DNA of 44,434 bases from JAYZAP01 sp964645285 (lineage in GTDB: Bacteria > Pseudomonadota > Alphaproteobacteria > JAAXGF01): the NCBI GenBank assembly GCA_964645285.1, contig CAZYDR010000016.1, positions 1 to 44,434 on the forward strand. Reading direction: 5' to 3'. The notes below the pieces were generated by a model that did no database searches, was not told where the DNA came from, and saw only the letters and a list, made by a program, of their open reading frames with translations. Shown here one piece after another: positions 8,800-17,406 of the stretch (within the stretch, counting starts at the first letter, position 1; every line of letters starts with the position of its first letter). The translations under genes and the position numbers were made by a program.

Positions 8800-9960
8800 G
8801 GGATTTCCGTATCGAGGCCCCGGGCGATGCGCTTATCGGCATCGTAGTAGGGCAGGGTTAGCAAGATCGCGGAATGGGCCTGCCCGTCAACGTCGACCAC
8901 GGTCACGGTTGCACCTTCCCAGTCGTCGGGCGCGACCATGCGGGCGTAGCCGATGCCATGTTCAATATAAGGTGACCAGACCGGCGTTTTTGCCGTCGCG
9001 CTGTATGGCGGCGCCGATCATCGGCTCGGCGGCGGCGCATTTAATGCCGTAATTCAATGGGCGTCGGTCCTTCGCGGCCATAGCCTCCTTACCGATGAAG
9101 TCGGGCTTGTCGAGGTTGACGAACATGCCCATGCCGGCCTGATACGGTGTCATCGCGGTGGTGATATTCGAGCCGTTGTTGAGGAAGCCGGCCTCGATAC
9201 GGCGAATGTCCATGGAGTCGAGGCCGCTCTCAATCAGGCCGAACGACGCACCCGCCTGTTGCAGGCGACGCCACAGAGCAGGTCCGTCGAAATCACCCTT
9301 GGCGTCGGGGATGGTATAGAACTCCCAGCCCGGTTCACCGGTCCAGCCGGTCCGTGAGACGAACACCCACTGACCGCCGATGGTGGCTTCCCGAACATCG
9401 AAATAGCGAAAATCATCTGGTGCGCCGTCGTCGAGGGCGGCCGCCATTATGTCCATGGAACGCGGCCCCTGGACCTGACTAACCCATGCGCCAGGGTTGC
9501 TTATGGTGACATTCATGTCGGCGCCCTGGGCGATCAGCCAGGAATAGACGTCGCCGTCGGCCTGGACGTACCAGAAGCGGTCCTCGGCGAGGCGCATGAG
9601 AATGCCGTCGACGATGACGCCGCCATCGGGATAACAGGCGATGCCGTAGCCACAGCGCCCGACCTTGAGGCGGCTGACATCGCGAGTGAAAACCTTGTCG
9701 CACAGGCGCTCGGCGTCGGGACCGCTGATCTCGGTCGATAACTCGCCGGTATCAAACAATCCGGCATTACGGCGAGACGCCCAGTAATCGTCGAAGCGGT
9801 GGGCGTCGGTAAAGGAGATCGGCATCAGGCGGCAGTTGTAGACCGGGTAAGACGCGTCCCGGGCATGGCTGAACTCGAAGAACGGCGATGTGGCGTAGCC
9901 GTAATTCCAGCCCGGATCGCTATGGGACGTGACGATATTGCGAACCAACGGTGTTGCCAT
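8796..9960 (-). pseudogene. GcvT-like aminomethyltransferase-family protein, C-terminal frameshift
   Basis: The ATG at 9960 follows GGAGGAA by 5 nt. The frame encodes a folate-binding GcvT-fold protein (IVDGILMRLAED, QGPRSMDIM and RTGWTGEPGWEFY are typical). It breaks after GKNAGLVTLY at 8962. A one-base shift near 8965-8975 restores SPYIEHGIGYARM and a normal C-terminal beta domain ending at the TAA at 8796-8798, so the repaired product would be about 388 residues. The gene follows the dioxygenase remnant by 22 nt and was probably co-transcribed with it. The product may be a demethylase or tetrahydrofolate methyltransferase for an N- or S-methyl compound, but no specific substrate is visible. 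A one-base assembly error is possible. Confidence 0.72.
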
Positions 9961-9982
9961 GAGTTCCTCCCTGGTATGGCGG

Positions 9983-10780
9983 TTAGGTAATTCCGGACAG
10001 CGGTGCACCGTCCGCCATACGGTTGAACCATTCAAGCGGTTGTCGCGGTGCGACGCCGTTCAGGTCGAGCGCGGCGCGGCCGTGGTTCAGGTCGTCGAGG
10101 CAGACCGTACGGACCTCCGTGCTGAAACGGGTGAGGGGCGAGGTGTTGGGCACGCTGGCGTGGAGATGGGCGCCTGAGAAGCACAACATATCGCCAGGGC
10201 TGACATGGCAGGGCCAGGCGTTGCTGTCGTCACCGTCCCGGCGTCGGGTGAGCAGTTCCTGATAATCCGACTCGCTGCTGGTGTTGGCGCCCGGCTGGCG
10301 CTAATGGGCCGGGTAGATGATCATCGTGCGTTCGGGGGTCACGGGATAGATAGGCGCCCACCAGTTATGCTGGGCCAGAACGTTCGAGCCCCAGGTATCG
10401 CGATGGGGCGCCAGGTTCATGACCCGGCGGCTCATATGGCTATGGCCGGGCGGCTGAATGCGCAGGCGCAACCGATCCCAGTAGACCCGGTTGGGATCGA
10501 TACCAGCGGCGACCAACGCCGTTTGATAACCGTCGGCGACGTCGGCATCCTTCGCGAATGCGGTAATCAGCTTCTCGGCAATGTCAACGTAGGCGGCGGG
10601 CGTTAGTTTTGTGTGAGCGGTGAGCGGATCATGAGGCGCGAAGGCGGCCCGGATCATGGCGTCGGCACGGGCCACCAGCAGCCCCATGGCGTCGAGCGCA
10701 CGAAAGACGATCAACTCACCATGGAAGATGCGTTGTCCGCGCGGCTCGTCGCCCAAGGCGGTGGTCGTGTCCACGACCAC
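9983..10780 (-). pseudogene. Phytanoyl-CoA dioxygenase-family (PhyH) protein, in-frame TAG
   Basis: The frame encodes an Fe(II)/2-oxoglutarate dioxygenase-like protein of about 265 residues. The iron-binding HxD is in LAPHRDTW, the distal His is in SGAHLHASVPN, and the following Arg (RFSTEVRTV) would bind 2-oxoglutarate. An amber codon at 10301-10303 follows MIIYPAH and the frame then continues with RQPGANTSSESDYQ. TGG (Trp) to TAG is the simplest origin. A truncated product would lose the distal His and the Arg, so it would be inactive. The N-terminus is uncertain: a GTG at 10780 is the nearest standard start, but in-frame similarity seems to reach a CTG that overlaps the stop of the upstream AsmA-like gene. 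Confidence 0.75.
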
Positions 10781-10797
10781 TATATGGTCGTGCTCGT

Positions 10798-11655
10798 TCA
10801 GTCGCTGCTTCCGCCAAGCAGGTTACCAATGCCTTCGGTAACGCCTTCCAGGGCTTCGCCGGCGCCTTCGGTAACACCCTCCAGGGCGTCGCCACTGCCG
10901 CCCGTAACACCTTCTAGCATCTCGCCGGCGCCTTCGGTGATGCCCTCAAGCATTTCGCCGGCGCCACTCACCAGCCCTTCGACCCCCAGGCCCGAGACCG
11001 CGCCGGTGGCGTTTTCCTTGATCGCCACGAAGATTTCCTCGGCGATATCGCCGGGCGAGGCGCCGTCGCCTTCCTTGCCGATATCTTCGAGATGGATGTT
11101 GGGCAAGGGGGTGGTCAGGGACTTGCCGCCAAGGAAGGTGGCACTGACATTGACCGTGCCGTCGTTGATATAGAGATCTTAGATAACCAGATTTAGGCTT
11201 TCGCCCGGTTCGGACGGCTCAGCCGCTTCGCCGGTGTCGGATTGAGCCATATAGGCTTCGACGTTCCGTTGCAGGGCATCGAGGTTGCTGCCGTCGCCGC
11301 CGACTTCGTAGGTTACATCGGGTGCGCCGATAACGATCTCTTTGATGACGATCGGATCGCTGCCCAGGGTGCTGGTATCGAGGGTGATGCTGATGGCCCC
11401 AAGCTGGAAGGCGCTGGGTGTATTGAAGCCGGCCGGATTGCCGACCTTGAGGCCGCGCAGAGCGCCCTTGCCCGAGGTTGCGTCGAGATTAACTTCAGCC
11501 AGCTTGACCTCGGCTTGGGTGATCTCGGAATCATAAGTCTCGACCGCCTCCTGAATCAGGCTGTCGATGGATGAAAGGACAAAAATGATAACCGCGATGG
11601 CGCCGATAACAGCGACGCCAACAACGCCGCCGCCAATAAGGAGAACCTTTTTCAT
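10798..11655 (-). pseudogene. AsmA-like membrane-anchored protein, in-frame TAA
   Basis: The frame begins with an N-terminal membrane anchor (residues about 4-27), followed by a beta-rich domain like small bacterial AsmA-type proteins (LRGLKVGNPAGF, then VIKEIVIGAPDVTYE). After SLNLVI an ochre codon at 11179-11181 interrupts the protein. The same frame continues with DLYINDGTVNVSA, LTTPLPNIHLEDIG and a repetitive Gly/Glu-rich tail to the TGA at 10798. The codon before decay was probably AAA or GAA. Without the stop the protein would be about 284 residues. As it stands, the product is 158 residues and lacks the second half of the domain. It is the first gene of a leftward group with the dioxygenase and GcvT-like remnants. 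Confidence 0.75.
10801..10965 (-). repeat. 33-bp tandem repeats coding an 11-residue motif
   Basis: Four full copies and one diverged copy of a 33-bp unit code for G-[AS]-G-[ED]-x-L-E-G-[VI]-T-[EG] at the C-terminal end of the AsmA-like gene (for example GAGEMLEGITE, GAGEMLEGVTG, GSGDALEGVTE, GAGEALEGVTE). The alternation of small and amphipathic residues suggests a helical repeat. Copies differ at synonymous and non-synonymous sites, so the array is not freshly expanded. Confidence 0.8.
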
Positions 11656-11847
11656 GGCGGATCCCCTTGCAGGTAGTGCTCCAAAATCTAGGAACGAAAT
11701 ATACCCCTAGGTTAGCCCTACCGAAACCTGGAGGATAGGGGTTTTCGGCAGTGCGAGAGATGGTGGCATGCCATCAACCTTTCCGCTCTCACAAAATCTT
11801 GATAAGGGTTGATGGGCGATACAGCCAGTCGGTTGTTAGCATGATCC

Positions 11848-12222
11848 ATGGTCTCGGTATTGATTGTCGACGACGACGAACATCTTTGTCACGCTATCGC
11901 CGATGGTCTGGCCAAGGCTGGCTATGACACACGCGAAGCCAACAGCGGCAAGGAATTTCTTGACCTGCTCCGGGAAGCGCCGCCCGATATCGTAATCACC
12001 AATCTGTTCATGCCTGACTTCGACGGCTTCGGGGTGATCATGCACCTGCGCCGGGAGATCCCCGACGTTCGCATCATCGCCATGTCCGGCGCCGACGACA
12101 GCAAGGCTGATTACCTCAAGGCCGCGACCCAATTCGGCGCCGCGTACACCGTGAAGAAACCATTCCGGTTTAAATATCTGCTGGAGACGGTCGCTGCCTG
12201 CATTCCCATCAAACCAGACTAG
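11848..12222 (+). CDS. Receiver domain protein lacking the phospho-acceptor Asp
   Basis: A 124-residue stand-alone receiver. The acidic pair at D8-D10 (LIVDDDE), the switch Ser (AMSGAD) and the lysine (VKKPF) are intact and the MPDFDG loop is normal. The residue before LFMP, which should be the phosphorylated Asp, is Asn52 (ITNLFMP, codon AAT). GAT-to-AAT is a single G-to-A change. The protein is therefore either a pseudo-receiver that signals without phosphorylation or an early-decay product. No kinase is nearby and no good Shine-Dalgarno is seen. The stop is 2 nt from that of the convergent CaiB-family gene. Confidence 0.8.
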   Translation: MVSVLIVDDDEHLCHAIADGLAKAGYDTREANSGKEFLDLLREAPPDIVITNLFMPDFDGFGVIMHLRREIPDVRIIAMSGADDSKADYLKAATQFGAAYTVKKPFRFKYLLETVAACIPIKPD

Positions 12223-12224
12223 AA

Positions 12225-13433
12225 TCAGCCGCGGCGTCGGCGCTCGCTGATCAGAGCGCCGCATGCCGACAGTGCGGCAATTTCGTCTTCGCTGTAGCCG
12301 GCTTCGGTCAGGACCGCATGGCTGTGTTCGCCAAAACGCGGTGGCGGTTGTTTGGTCGATCCGGGTGTCCGGGCGAATTTTATTGGGATGCCCGTGCCCC
12401 GGTATGTACCCATCTCAACGACCATCTCCCGATGTTTCGCATGAGGGTGATTCATCACCGATGGCACGTCGAGCACCGGGCCCGCCGGCAAGCCGTTCAT
12501 CAGCAATTCCTTGCACAGTTCTTCGCCGTCGCGGTCGGCCAGGGTGGGAAGGATCAAGGCGGTCAACGCTTCGCGATTGGCGACCCGCCCGGCGTTGTCC
12601 TTGAAGCGCTCATCATCGGCCAGTTCAGGTTTGCCCAGGGCCTTGCATAGGCCGCGGAACTGAACATCATTGCCACAAGCCAGGAAAATACGGCAGGTCG
12701 CCGTGGGGAACTGATCATAAGGCGCGATGTTGGGGTGTGAATCGCCGATCACCTTGGGCGCCTTGCCCGACATGAAATAATTCGCCCCATGGGGGTGCAT
12801 CATGCTGATGGCGCTATCGTAGAGGGTCACTTCGAGGAACTGGCCGCGGCCCGAACGCTCGCGCTCCAATGTGGCCATGAGAATGCCGTTGACCGATATC
12901 AACCCGGTCCCAAGATCGACCACCGGCGTGCCCATGCGCACCGGGCCCGAGGCGGCCGAGCCGTTGACGCTGATAAGGCCGGAAAAGGCCTGGACCACGG
13001 CATCGTAGCCGGGATAGCCACCCAAGGGCCCGTCGGCGCCGAAGCCGCTGACCCGGCAATGGATGAGCCTGGGAAAGCGTTCCTTCAGGATCTGCTCGTA
13101 GCCCATGCCCCATTTTTCCAGGGTGCCGATCTTGAAATTCTCGATCAGGACGTCGGCATCTTCGAGCAGGCGCAATACCACGTCGCGGCCTTCGGGCTTC
13201 GACAGGTCGAGAGCGATGCCGCGCTTGTTGCGGTTAACGCCGGCAAAATAGGAACTGTAATCGCCATCAAAGGGCGGGCCCCAGTCGCGGGTTTCGTCAC
13301 CCTGGGGAGGCTCGACCTTGATCACTTCGGCGCCGTGGTCGCTGAGGATCTGGGTACAGTAGGGACCGCCCAGAACACGGGTCAAATCGACGACGCGAAA
13401 GCCGGCCAGGGCGCCCTTATTGTTCTCACTCAT
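12225..13433 (-). CDS. CaiB/BaiF family CoA-transferase
   Basis: A 402-residue class III CoA-transferase, which moves CoA between carboxylic acids through an enzyme-bound anhydride. Family features include LAGFRVVDLTRVLGGPYC near the N-terminus, HGAEVIKVEPPQGDETR, NRNKRGIALDLS and GYPGYDAVVQAFSG. The start at 13433 (MSENNKG) is preferred over an upstream one because an AGGAAAC lies upstream and the family begins there. It forms a leftward run with the two-subunit CoA-transferase-like genes, 4 nt apart, so the three probably act on the same acyl-CoA pathway. The substrate is unknown. Confidence 0.9.
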   Translation of the reverse strand: MSENNKGALAGFRVVDLTRVLGGPYCTQILSDHGAEVIKVEPPQGDETRDWGPPFDGDYSSYFAGVNRNKRGIALDLSKPEGRDVVLRLLEDADVLIENFKIGTLEKWGMGYEQILKERFPRLIHCRVSGFGADGPLGGYPGYDAVVQAFSGLISVNGSAASGPVRMGTPVVDLGTGLISVNGILMATLERERSGRGQFLEVTLYDSAISMMHPHGANYFMSGKAPKVIGDSHPNIAPYDQFPTATCRIFLACGNDVQFRGLCKALGKPELADDERFKDNAGRVANREALTALILPTLADRDGEELCKELLMNGLPAGPVLDVPSVMNHPHAKHREMVVEMGTYRGTGIPIKFARTPGSTKQPPPRFGEHSHAVLTEAGYSEDEIAALSACGALISERRRRG

Positions 13434-13437
13434 GAAG

Positions 13438-14184
13438 CTACCGTTTCCTGGGGGGTGGTGCGGCGCCAAATACCTTGGCCGCGAATTTGGGGTAGGTCTC
13501 AGCGATTTCGTCGGCCAGCGGGCCGCGCATCAACTTGAGCATTTCGGTGGTCGGGCCGGGCGTCTCCGGCACCTGCTCGGGACATTCGAAGTCGAAACCC
13601 GTGGCGGCCACGACATCATCGACTTCATGGCCAGGGTTGACGCTCTCGAGGCGAAAGCGGCAGCGCTCCCGATCAAAGGAAAACGCGGCCATACCTGTCA
13701 CCAGGGCGACCGGGCCGCCGCGCCGCCAGACATTGTCGGGACTGGTGCCCGGCGCGCTGACGAAATCCACCTTGGGGACGAAGACCCGGCGGCTGTGTTC
13801 TTCGCGAAACAGAATGACCCGGGGCACCGTGAAATAGAGGAAGGCGGAACCGAAGCTGCCGGGAAATCGCACCGTGGCGCGGGGGTAGTCGCCATTGCCC
13901 ACCAAATTGACGTTGGCCTGGCCGTCGATCTGGCCGCCGCCGAGAAAAAAAGCGTCGATGCGTCCCTGGGCGGCGCAGTCGAACAGTTCGCGGCCGCCAT
14001 CGGTAAAACTGTTGTTGAGCCGGCTGCCGAGTAAGGTAACCCGCGTGGCGCCACCGGAAAGCGTCCGGGTAAGCAGCGCCGCCGCGCCGGGAATCGGCGA
14101 CGACGCGCCGACGGCAATATGACCGGCGCCTTCCAGTAGGCGCGCGAGCATGGCGATCAACAACTCTTCACGGCGAACTGTCAT
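13438..14184 (-). CDS. CoA-transferase family I, beta-type subunit (GctB/IpdB-like)
   Basis: A 248-residue partner of the upstream alpha subunit. The start is the ATG at 14184, 4 nt after the alpha stop; longer in-frame sequence overlaps that gene and is ignored. It has the fold landmarks GHIAVGASSPIPGAAALL, FFLGGGQIDGQANVN and DFECPEQVPETPGPT. The Glu-containing FESG-type motif that carries the catalytic glutamate in glutaconate CoA-transferase B is absent; the matching strand reads TLLGSRLNN. IpdB-type proteins also lack that glutamate and act as CoA-ester ring-opening hydrolases, so a non-transferase role should be considered. Confidence 0.8.
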   Translation of the reverse strand: MTVRREELLIAMLARLLEGAGHIAVGASSPIPGAAALLTRTLSGGATRVTLLGSRLNNSFTDGGRELFDCAAQGRIDAFFLGGGQIDGQANVNLVGNGDYPRATVRFPGSFGSAFLYFTVPRVILFREEHSRRVFVPKVDFVSAPGTSPDNVWRRGGPVALVTGMAAFSFDRERCRFRLESVNPGHEVDDVVAATGFDFECPEQVPETPGPTTEMLKLMRGPLADEIAETYPKFAAKVFGAAPPPRKR

Positions 14185-14188
14185 GGGA

Positions 14189-15022
14189 TCAAGCGGCGAC
14201 GGCCGAATGGATATGTGATTCGGTGTAATCGGCGAAACCCTCATCACTGCCCGCCAAGCGGACGTATTCGGCGATGTGTTCGCTGTCCAGGTCGTAATGC
14301 TCGATAAGAGCCAAGGGCCAGGCGCCGCGCGGCTCGACCGTCACGGCGCTCACGTAGAGGCCGGGCAGGGTACCCGCCGCCATACGCTCATCGGCCAGTA
14401 GATCGCCGTCGTACAGGGCCTCGACAGTGACCAGGGTGTGGCTGGCGGCATGGGCCATGGAGATCAACTCGCGCTGGCGGCCGATCCAGACATTACCCTG
14501 ACGGTCGGCCAGGGGGGCGTGAAACAGGGCGATATCGGGAGCAATGGCCGGCAATACCACGATGGGATCATCGGCACCGTCAGCCAGCGGATTGTCGATA
14601 ACCCGCCAGTCCGATCGATGTTTGACCAGATCGGAGCCGATAATGCCGCGCAACGGCATGAAGGGAACGCCTTTCTCGGCGGCCTGAAGACCGGCGTGAA
14701 CCGCCGGGCAGGTGGAGTCCCTGATTTCGATGGACCCGTCCCGCATCGCTCGGGTGAAACGTGGCGCCGGCCCGAACTCGCCGAAGGTGATGGCTGCGGC
14801 CTCGACGATGGCGACGCAGCCGGCGCCAATTAGAATGTCCGCCTGCAGGCCGCTCGACGGGCAACCGACCAGGTGGAGCCGTTCGGCGCCCCGGCGCACC
14901 AGAGCGCGGGTCGCGGCCATGGCGACGCCGCAGTACTCCGGCGGAATGGCCACCATGGCACCGGGACCAATGCGGGCGACCAGCTCGTCAAGGCTGGCAA
15001 AAGGTGCTTGTTGGCTCATCAT
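14189..15022 (-). CDS. CoA-transferase family I, alpha-type subunit (GctA/IpdA-like)
   Basis: A 277-residue family I CoA-transferase alpha subunit: an early SLDELVARIGPGAMVAIPPE segment, VEAAAITFGEFGPAPRF, a RGIIGSDLVKH loop, and HAPLADRQGNVWIG, which is typical of this subunit. Two ATG codons lie in tandem at 15022 and 15019; an AGGG is adjacent. It heads a leftward run with the beta subunit and the CaiB/BaiF enzyme, a plausible small acyl-CoA catabolic operon. Confidence 0.85.
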   Translation of the reverse strand: MMSQQAPFASLDELVARIGPGAMVAIPPEYCGVAMAATRALVRRGAERLHLVGCPSSGLQADILIGAGCVAIVEAAAITFGEFGPAPRFTRAMRDGSIEIRDSTCPAVHAGLQAAEKGVPFMPLRGIIGSDLVKHRSDWRVIDNPLADGADDPIVVLPAIAPDIALFHAPLADRQGNVWIGRQRELISMAHAASHTLVTVEALYDGDLLADERMAAGTLPGLYVSAVTVEPRGAWPLALIEHYDLDSEHIAEYVRLAGSDEGFADYTESHIHSAVAA

Positions 15023-15072
15023 CCCTGTTTGGGATAGTCGGCTTCGCCGTCCGGCGCAAGTCTGTCTGTCTG

Positions 15073-15507
15073 TCAGTGGGCGGCAAGCACGTAGTCGCGC
15101 AGCGCCTGGGCTTCCATCTCAGTCTCTTCGAGGCGATGTTTGACCACATCGCCGATGCTGATCATGCCTCTGAGAACGCCATCCTCGATGACCGGCATAT
15201 GTCGGAATCTGTGGTCCGTCATGGTCTTCATGAGGCCGGCGATGGTCTCGCCCGTCGTGCAGGCGACCACGTCGGTGGTCATCAAGGCGCGCACCGGCGT
15301 GTTGAGAATCGCGTCGCCTTTGCTGGCGATGCCGCGAACCACATCACGCTCGGAGATGATGCCGATTACCGTGTCGTCCCCATCAACCACCACCACGGCG
15401 CCGATACGACGACCGTTCATGAGCCGCGCCGTGGCGCCAACGGTTTCATCGGGGCCGGTGGTGACCACGTCGGAATCCTTTAATATGAGAATATCGGATA
15501 CGAACAC
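15073..15507 (-). CDS. Tandem CBS-domain protein
   Basis: A 144-residue protein of two CBS motifs (about residues 7-65 and 75-135), with the typical IGIISERDVVRG and LRGMISIGDVVKH turns. Such pairs bind adenosine nucleotides and often act as stand-alone energy sensors. The GTG start at 15507 follows a GGGGGAG by about 7 nt. The C-terminal tail (RLEETEMEAQALRDYV) is helical. It is transcribed towards the CoA-transferase genes, but the function in this setting is unknown. Confidence 0.88.
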   Translation of the reverse strand: MFVSDILILKDSDVVTTGPDETVGATARLMNGRRIGAVVVVDGDDTVIGIISERDVVRGIASKGDAILNTPVRALMTTDVVACTTGETIAGLMKTMTDHRFRHMPVIEDGVLRGMISIGDVVKHRLEETEMEAQALRDYVLAAH

Positions 15508-15651
15508 ACGTAACTCCCCCCGCCGAGCCTGTTGTTGGCCGGCGCCCGCGTCGTGGAAGGCCTGGCATTACCCACGAAACGGGCGTGCGCACCGAAATTA
15601 CTGAACCCGGGGATTATTCCACAGATTTCGCCGCCTATAAAGCGCCACAGG

Positions 15652-17406
15652 TTAGCGCGGCATCACCGACAGGGTGACGTGGGAGGGGTATTGCCGCGAA
15701 TGGTGAATGGTCTGGGTCGCTTTGATCGGCGTGGCGCTGTGGCCGAACGGGTCGCCGGTGTTGGGGTTGCGGTCGTAGCGATTGAAGCAACTGGACGATA
15801 TTTCGACCCGCAGTCGGTGACCCTTGGGCACCACATAACTGGTCGACCACAGATCGATGTGGTAGCCGTAAACTTGGCCCGGTTCGATGGGCGAGGGGGC
15901 GATATCGGACTCCCGGTAGCTCGCCCGAATGATGCCGTCCTGGACGTAGTTGCCGTAGCCGTCGGGGAATATGTCGGTGACGGTCACGGTGAAGTCCGTA
16001 TCCCGGGCCGACGAGGCGGCGAACAGTTTGGCGGTGATCGGTCCGGTCAGTTCCATATCGTTGGTCAGCACATCCGTGGTGAAGGCCAGGACATCGTCGC
16101 GGCTCGCCATGTCGGCCCGGTCGCCCATGTCGCCGGCCAGGGCCCAGCAGTTGTAGCCCAGCGTATCGGCAACCGGGTTGGCTGGATCGTAGACGAACTC
16201 GTCAGGGCTCTCATCGTCCGGTTCGCTGTTGTTGAGCGAGCCGTCGCCATGGATGTACAGGGTAGTGGCGACGGTCTCCGCCGGCGGCCAGGCGGCGCTG
16301 TCACGCCACACATTGTCGCCCATGACAAAATACTGCACCGGTCCGTTGTCACCGAACCCGTTGTCGATTTCCATGAGGTAGTGATCGAAGAACGCCTGAT
16401 AGGTGTCCATGCGATGACGCAGCGTGTCGAGACCGACATCGACCCGCCCGGCCCGGCCCAGGTAATCGGCGGAGCCCTCGTGGTCCCAGGGACCGATGAA
16501 CAGGTGGTTATGGTTGGCTTCCTCGTTAGCCTGGCGCAGGCTGCGCCAGTCATCGAGCACCCAGCCCACATAGTTATCGTACCAGCCGCCCCAGTGGAGC
16601 ACCGGAATGCGGATGTTGTCGTGGCCTTCGAGCAGGCTGCGCTCTTCCCAAAACGGCCCGCGTACGGGGTTATCAATGATCTGATCGAAATAGCTGCTGG
16701 GACAGTTTGCCGCGTTGGCCATTTCGGCGAACGGCATATGCCAGGGGTCGATGGCCGACATGTCCTGGTAATGCTGGGCCATCATGGAAATCGCCCAGTT
16801 GCCCACGGTGTTGAACTGCAAAGCGCCGTAGCGGAAGGTGCAGCGGAAACGGTCAAGGGAGATGTCACCCGGCGCGATGCAGACGATGGCCGGATGCAGG
16901 CTGACCGCCGCGGCGAAGGTCGTGAAGCCGTAATAGGATTCGCCATGAAAGCCGATGCGGCCATTGCACCAGGGCTGGGCGGCGGCCCATTCGGCGGTGT
17001 CATAACCGTCGTTGACCTCGATGGCGTTCGAGTTGGGCTCGAAGTCGCCTTCGGAGTCGAACTTGCCGCGCACGTCCTGGACCAGGAAGGCATAGCCCTT
17101 GCACGCCCAAAACTCGCCATAGACCGGCATCTGACAATAGTCTTCGCGCTTGCCATAGGGCAGGCGGGTGACCACGGTGGGAAGCGGGCCTGAGCGATTG
17201 ACCGGCAGGTAAACATCACCGGACAAGTGAATTCCATCACGCATGGTGATGACCACATCGTCGATCCGTTCGACGGCAGGTGATCGGTCGGGCGTGGTGC
17301 TTGGCAGGCGCTTGACGTCGCGCTCGAACGGCAGGGAATGTTGTTTGGTGGTGGTCTCCGGGCGGGTGGCCTGAGTTATGAAACTCGGACCCTGGTTAAT
17401 TGCCAT
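15652..17406 (-). CDS. CocE/NonD-family hydrolase (X-Pro dipeptidyl-peptidase S15 fold)
   Basis: A 584-residue alpha/beta hydrolase. The nucleophile Ser lies in FHGESYYG, the VQDVRGKFDSEGDF oxyanion region is typical, a GPWDHEGS segment probably carries the catalytic His, and the C-terminal third is the jelly-roll domain (RLRVEISSSCFNRYDRN). It hydrolyses esters or amides of unknown identity. The ATG at 17406 is chosen over an upstream TTG; either way the gene overlaps the preceding Sel1-repeat gene by about 11 nt, so the two are translationally linked. No signal peptide is seen, so it is probably cytoplasmic. Confidence 0.88.
   Translation of the reverse strand: MAINQGPSFITQATRPETTTKQHSLPFERDVKRLPSTTPDRSPAVERIDDVVITMRDGIHLSGDVYLPVNRSGPLPTVVTRLPYGKREDYCQMPVYGEFWACKGYAFLVQDVRGKFDSEGDFEPNSNAIEVNDGYDTAEWAAAQPWCNGRIGFHGESYYGFTTFAAAVSLHPAIVCIAPGDISLDRFRCTFRYGALQFNTVGNWAISMMAQHYQDMSAIDPWHMPFAEMANAANCPSSYFDQIIDNPVRGPFWEERSLLEGHDNIRIPVLHWGGWYDNYVGWVLDDWRSLRQANEEANHNHLFIGPWDHEGSADYLGRAGRVDVGLDTLRHRMDTYQAFFDHYLMEIDNGFGDNGPVQYFVMGDNVWRDSAAWPPAETVATTLYIHGDGSLNNSEPDDESPDEFVYDPANPVADTLGYNCWALAGDMGDRADMASRDDVLAFTTDVLTNDMELTGPITAKLFAASSARDTDFTVTVTDIFPDGYGNYVQDGIIRASYRESDIAPSPIEPGQVYGYHIDLWSTSYVVPKGHRLRVEISSSCFNRYDRNPNTGDPFGHSATPIKATQTIHHSRQYPSHVTLSVMPR

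Noticed and set aside
8796..9960. DMSP demethylase (DmdA).
   Set aside because: It shares the GcvT fold and a YN-x-x-L-type N-terminal segment, but I cannot confirm DmdA-specific residues, so only the family is stated.
2506..10303. Three in-frame TAG codons (2506, 6142, 10301) could mean TAG is recoded, for example as pyrrolysine or Gln.
   Set aside because: TAG ends several intact genes here (substrate-binding protein, both SDR genes, the receiver at 5910), other broken genes carry TAA or TGA, and no pyrrolysine gene is present.
15532..17193. Long open frame of 553 codons opposite the CocE-type hydrolase.
   Set aside because: It is a shadow in GC-rich DNA: no family resemblance, no Shine-Dalgarno, and the other strand has a complete catalytic protein.
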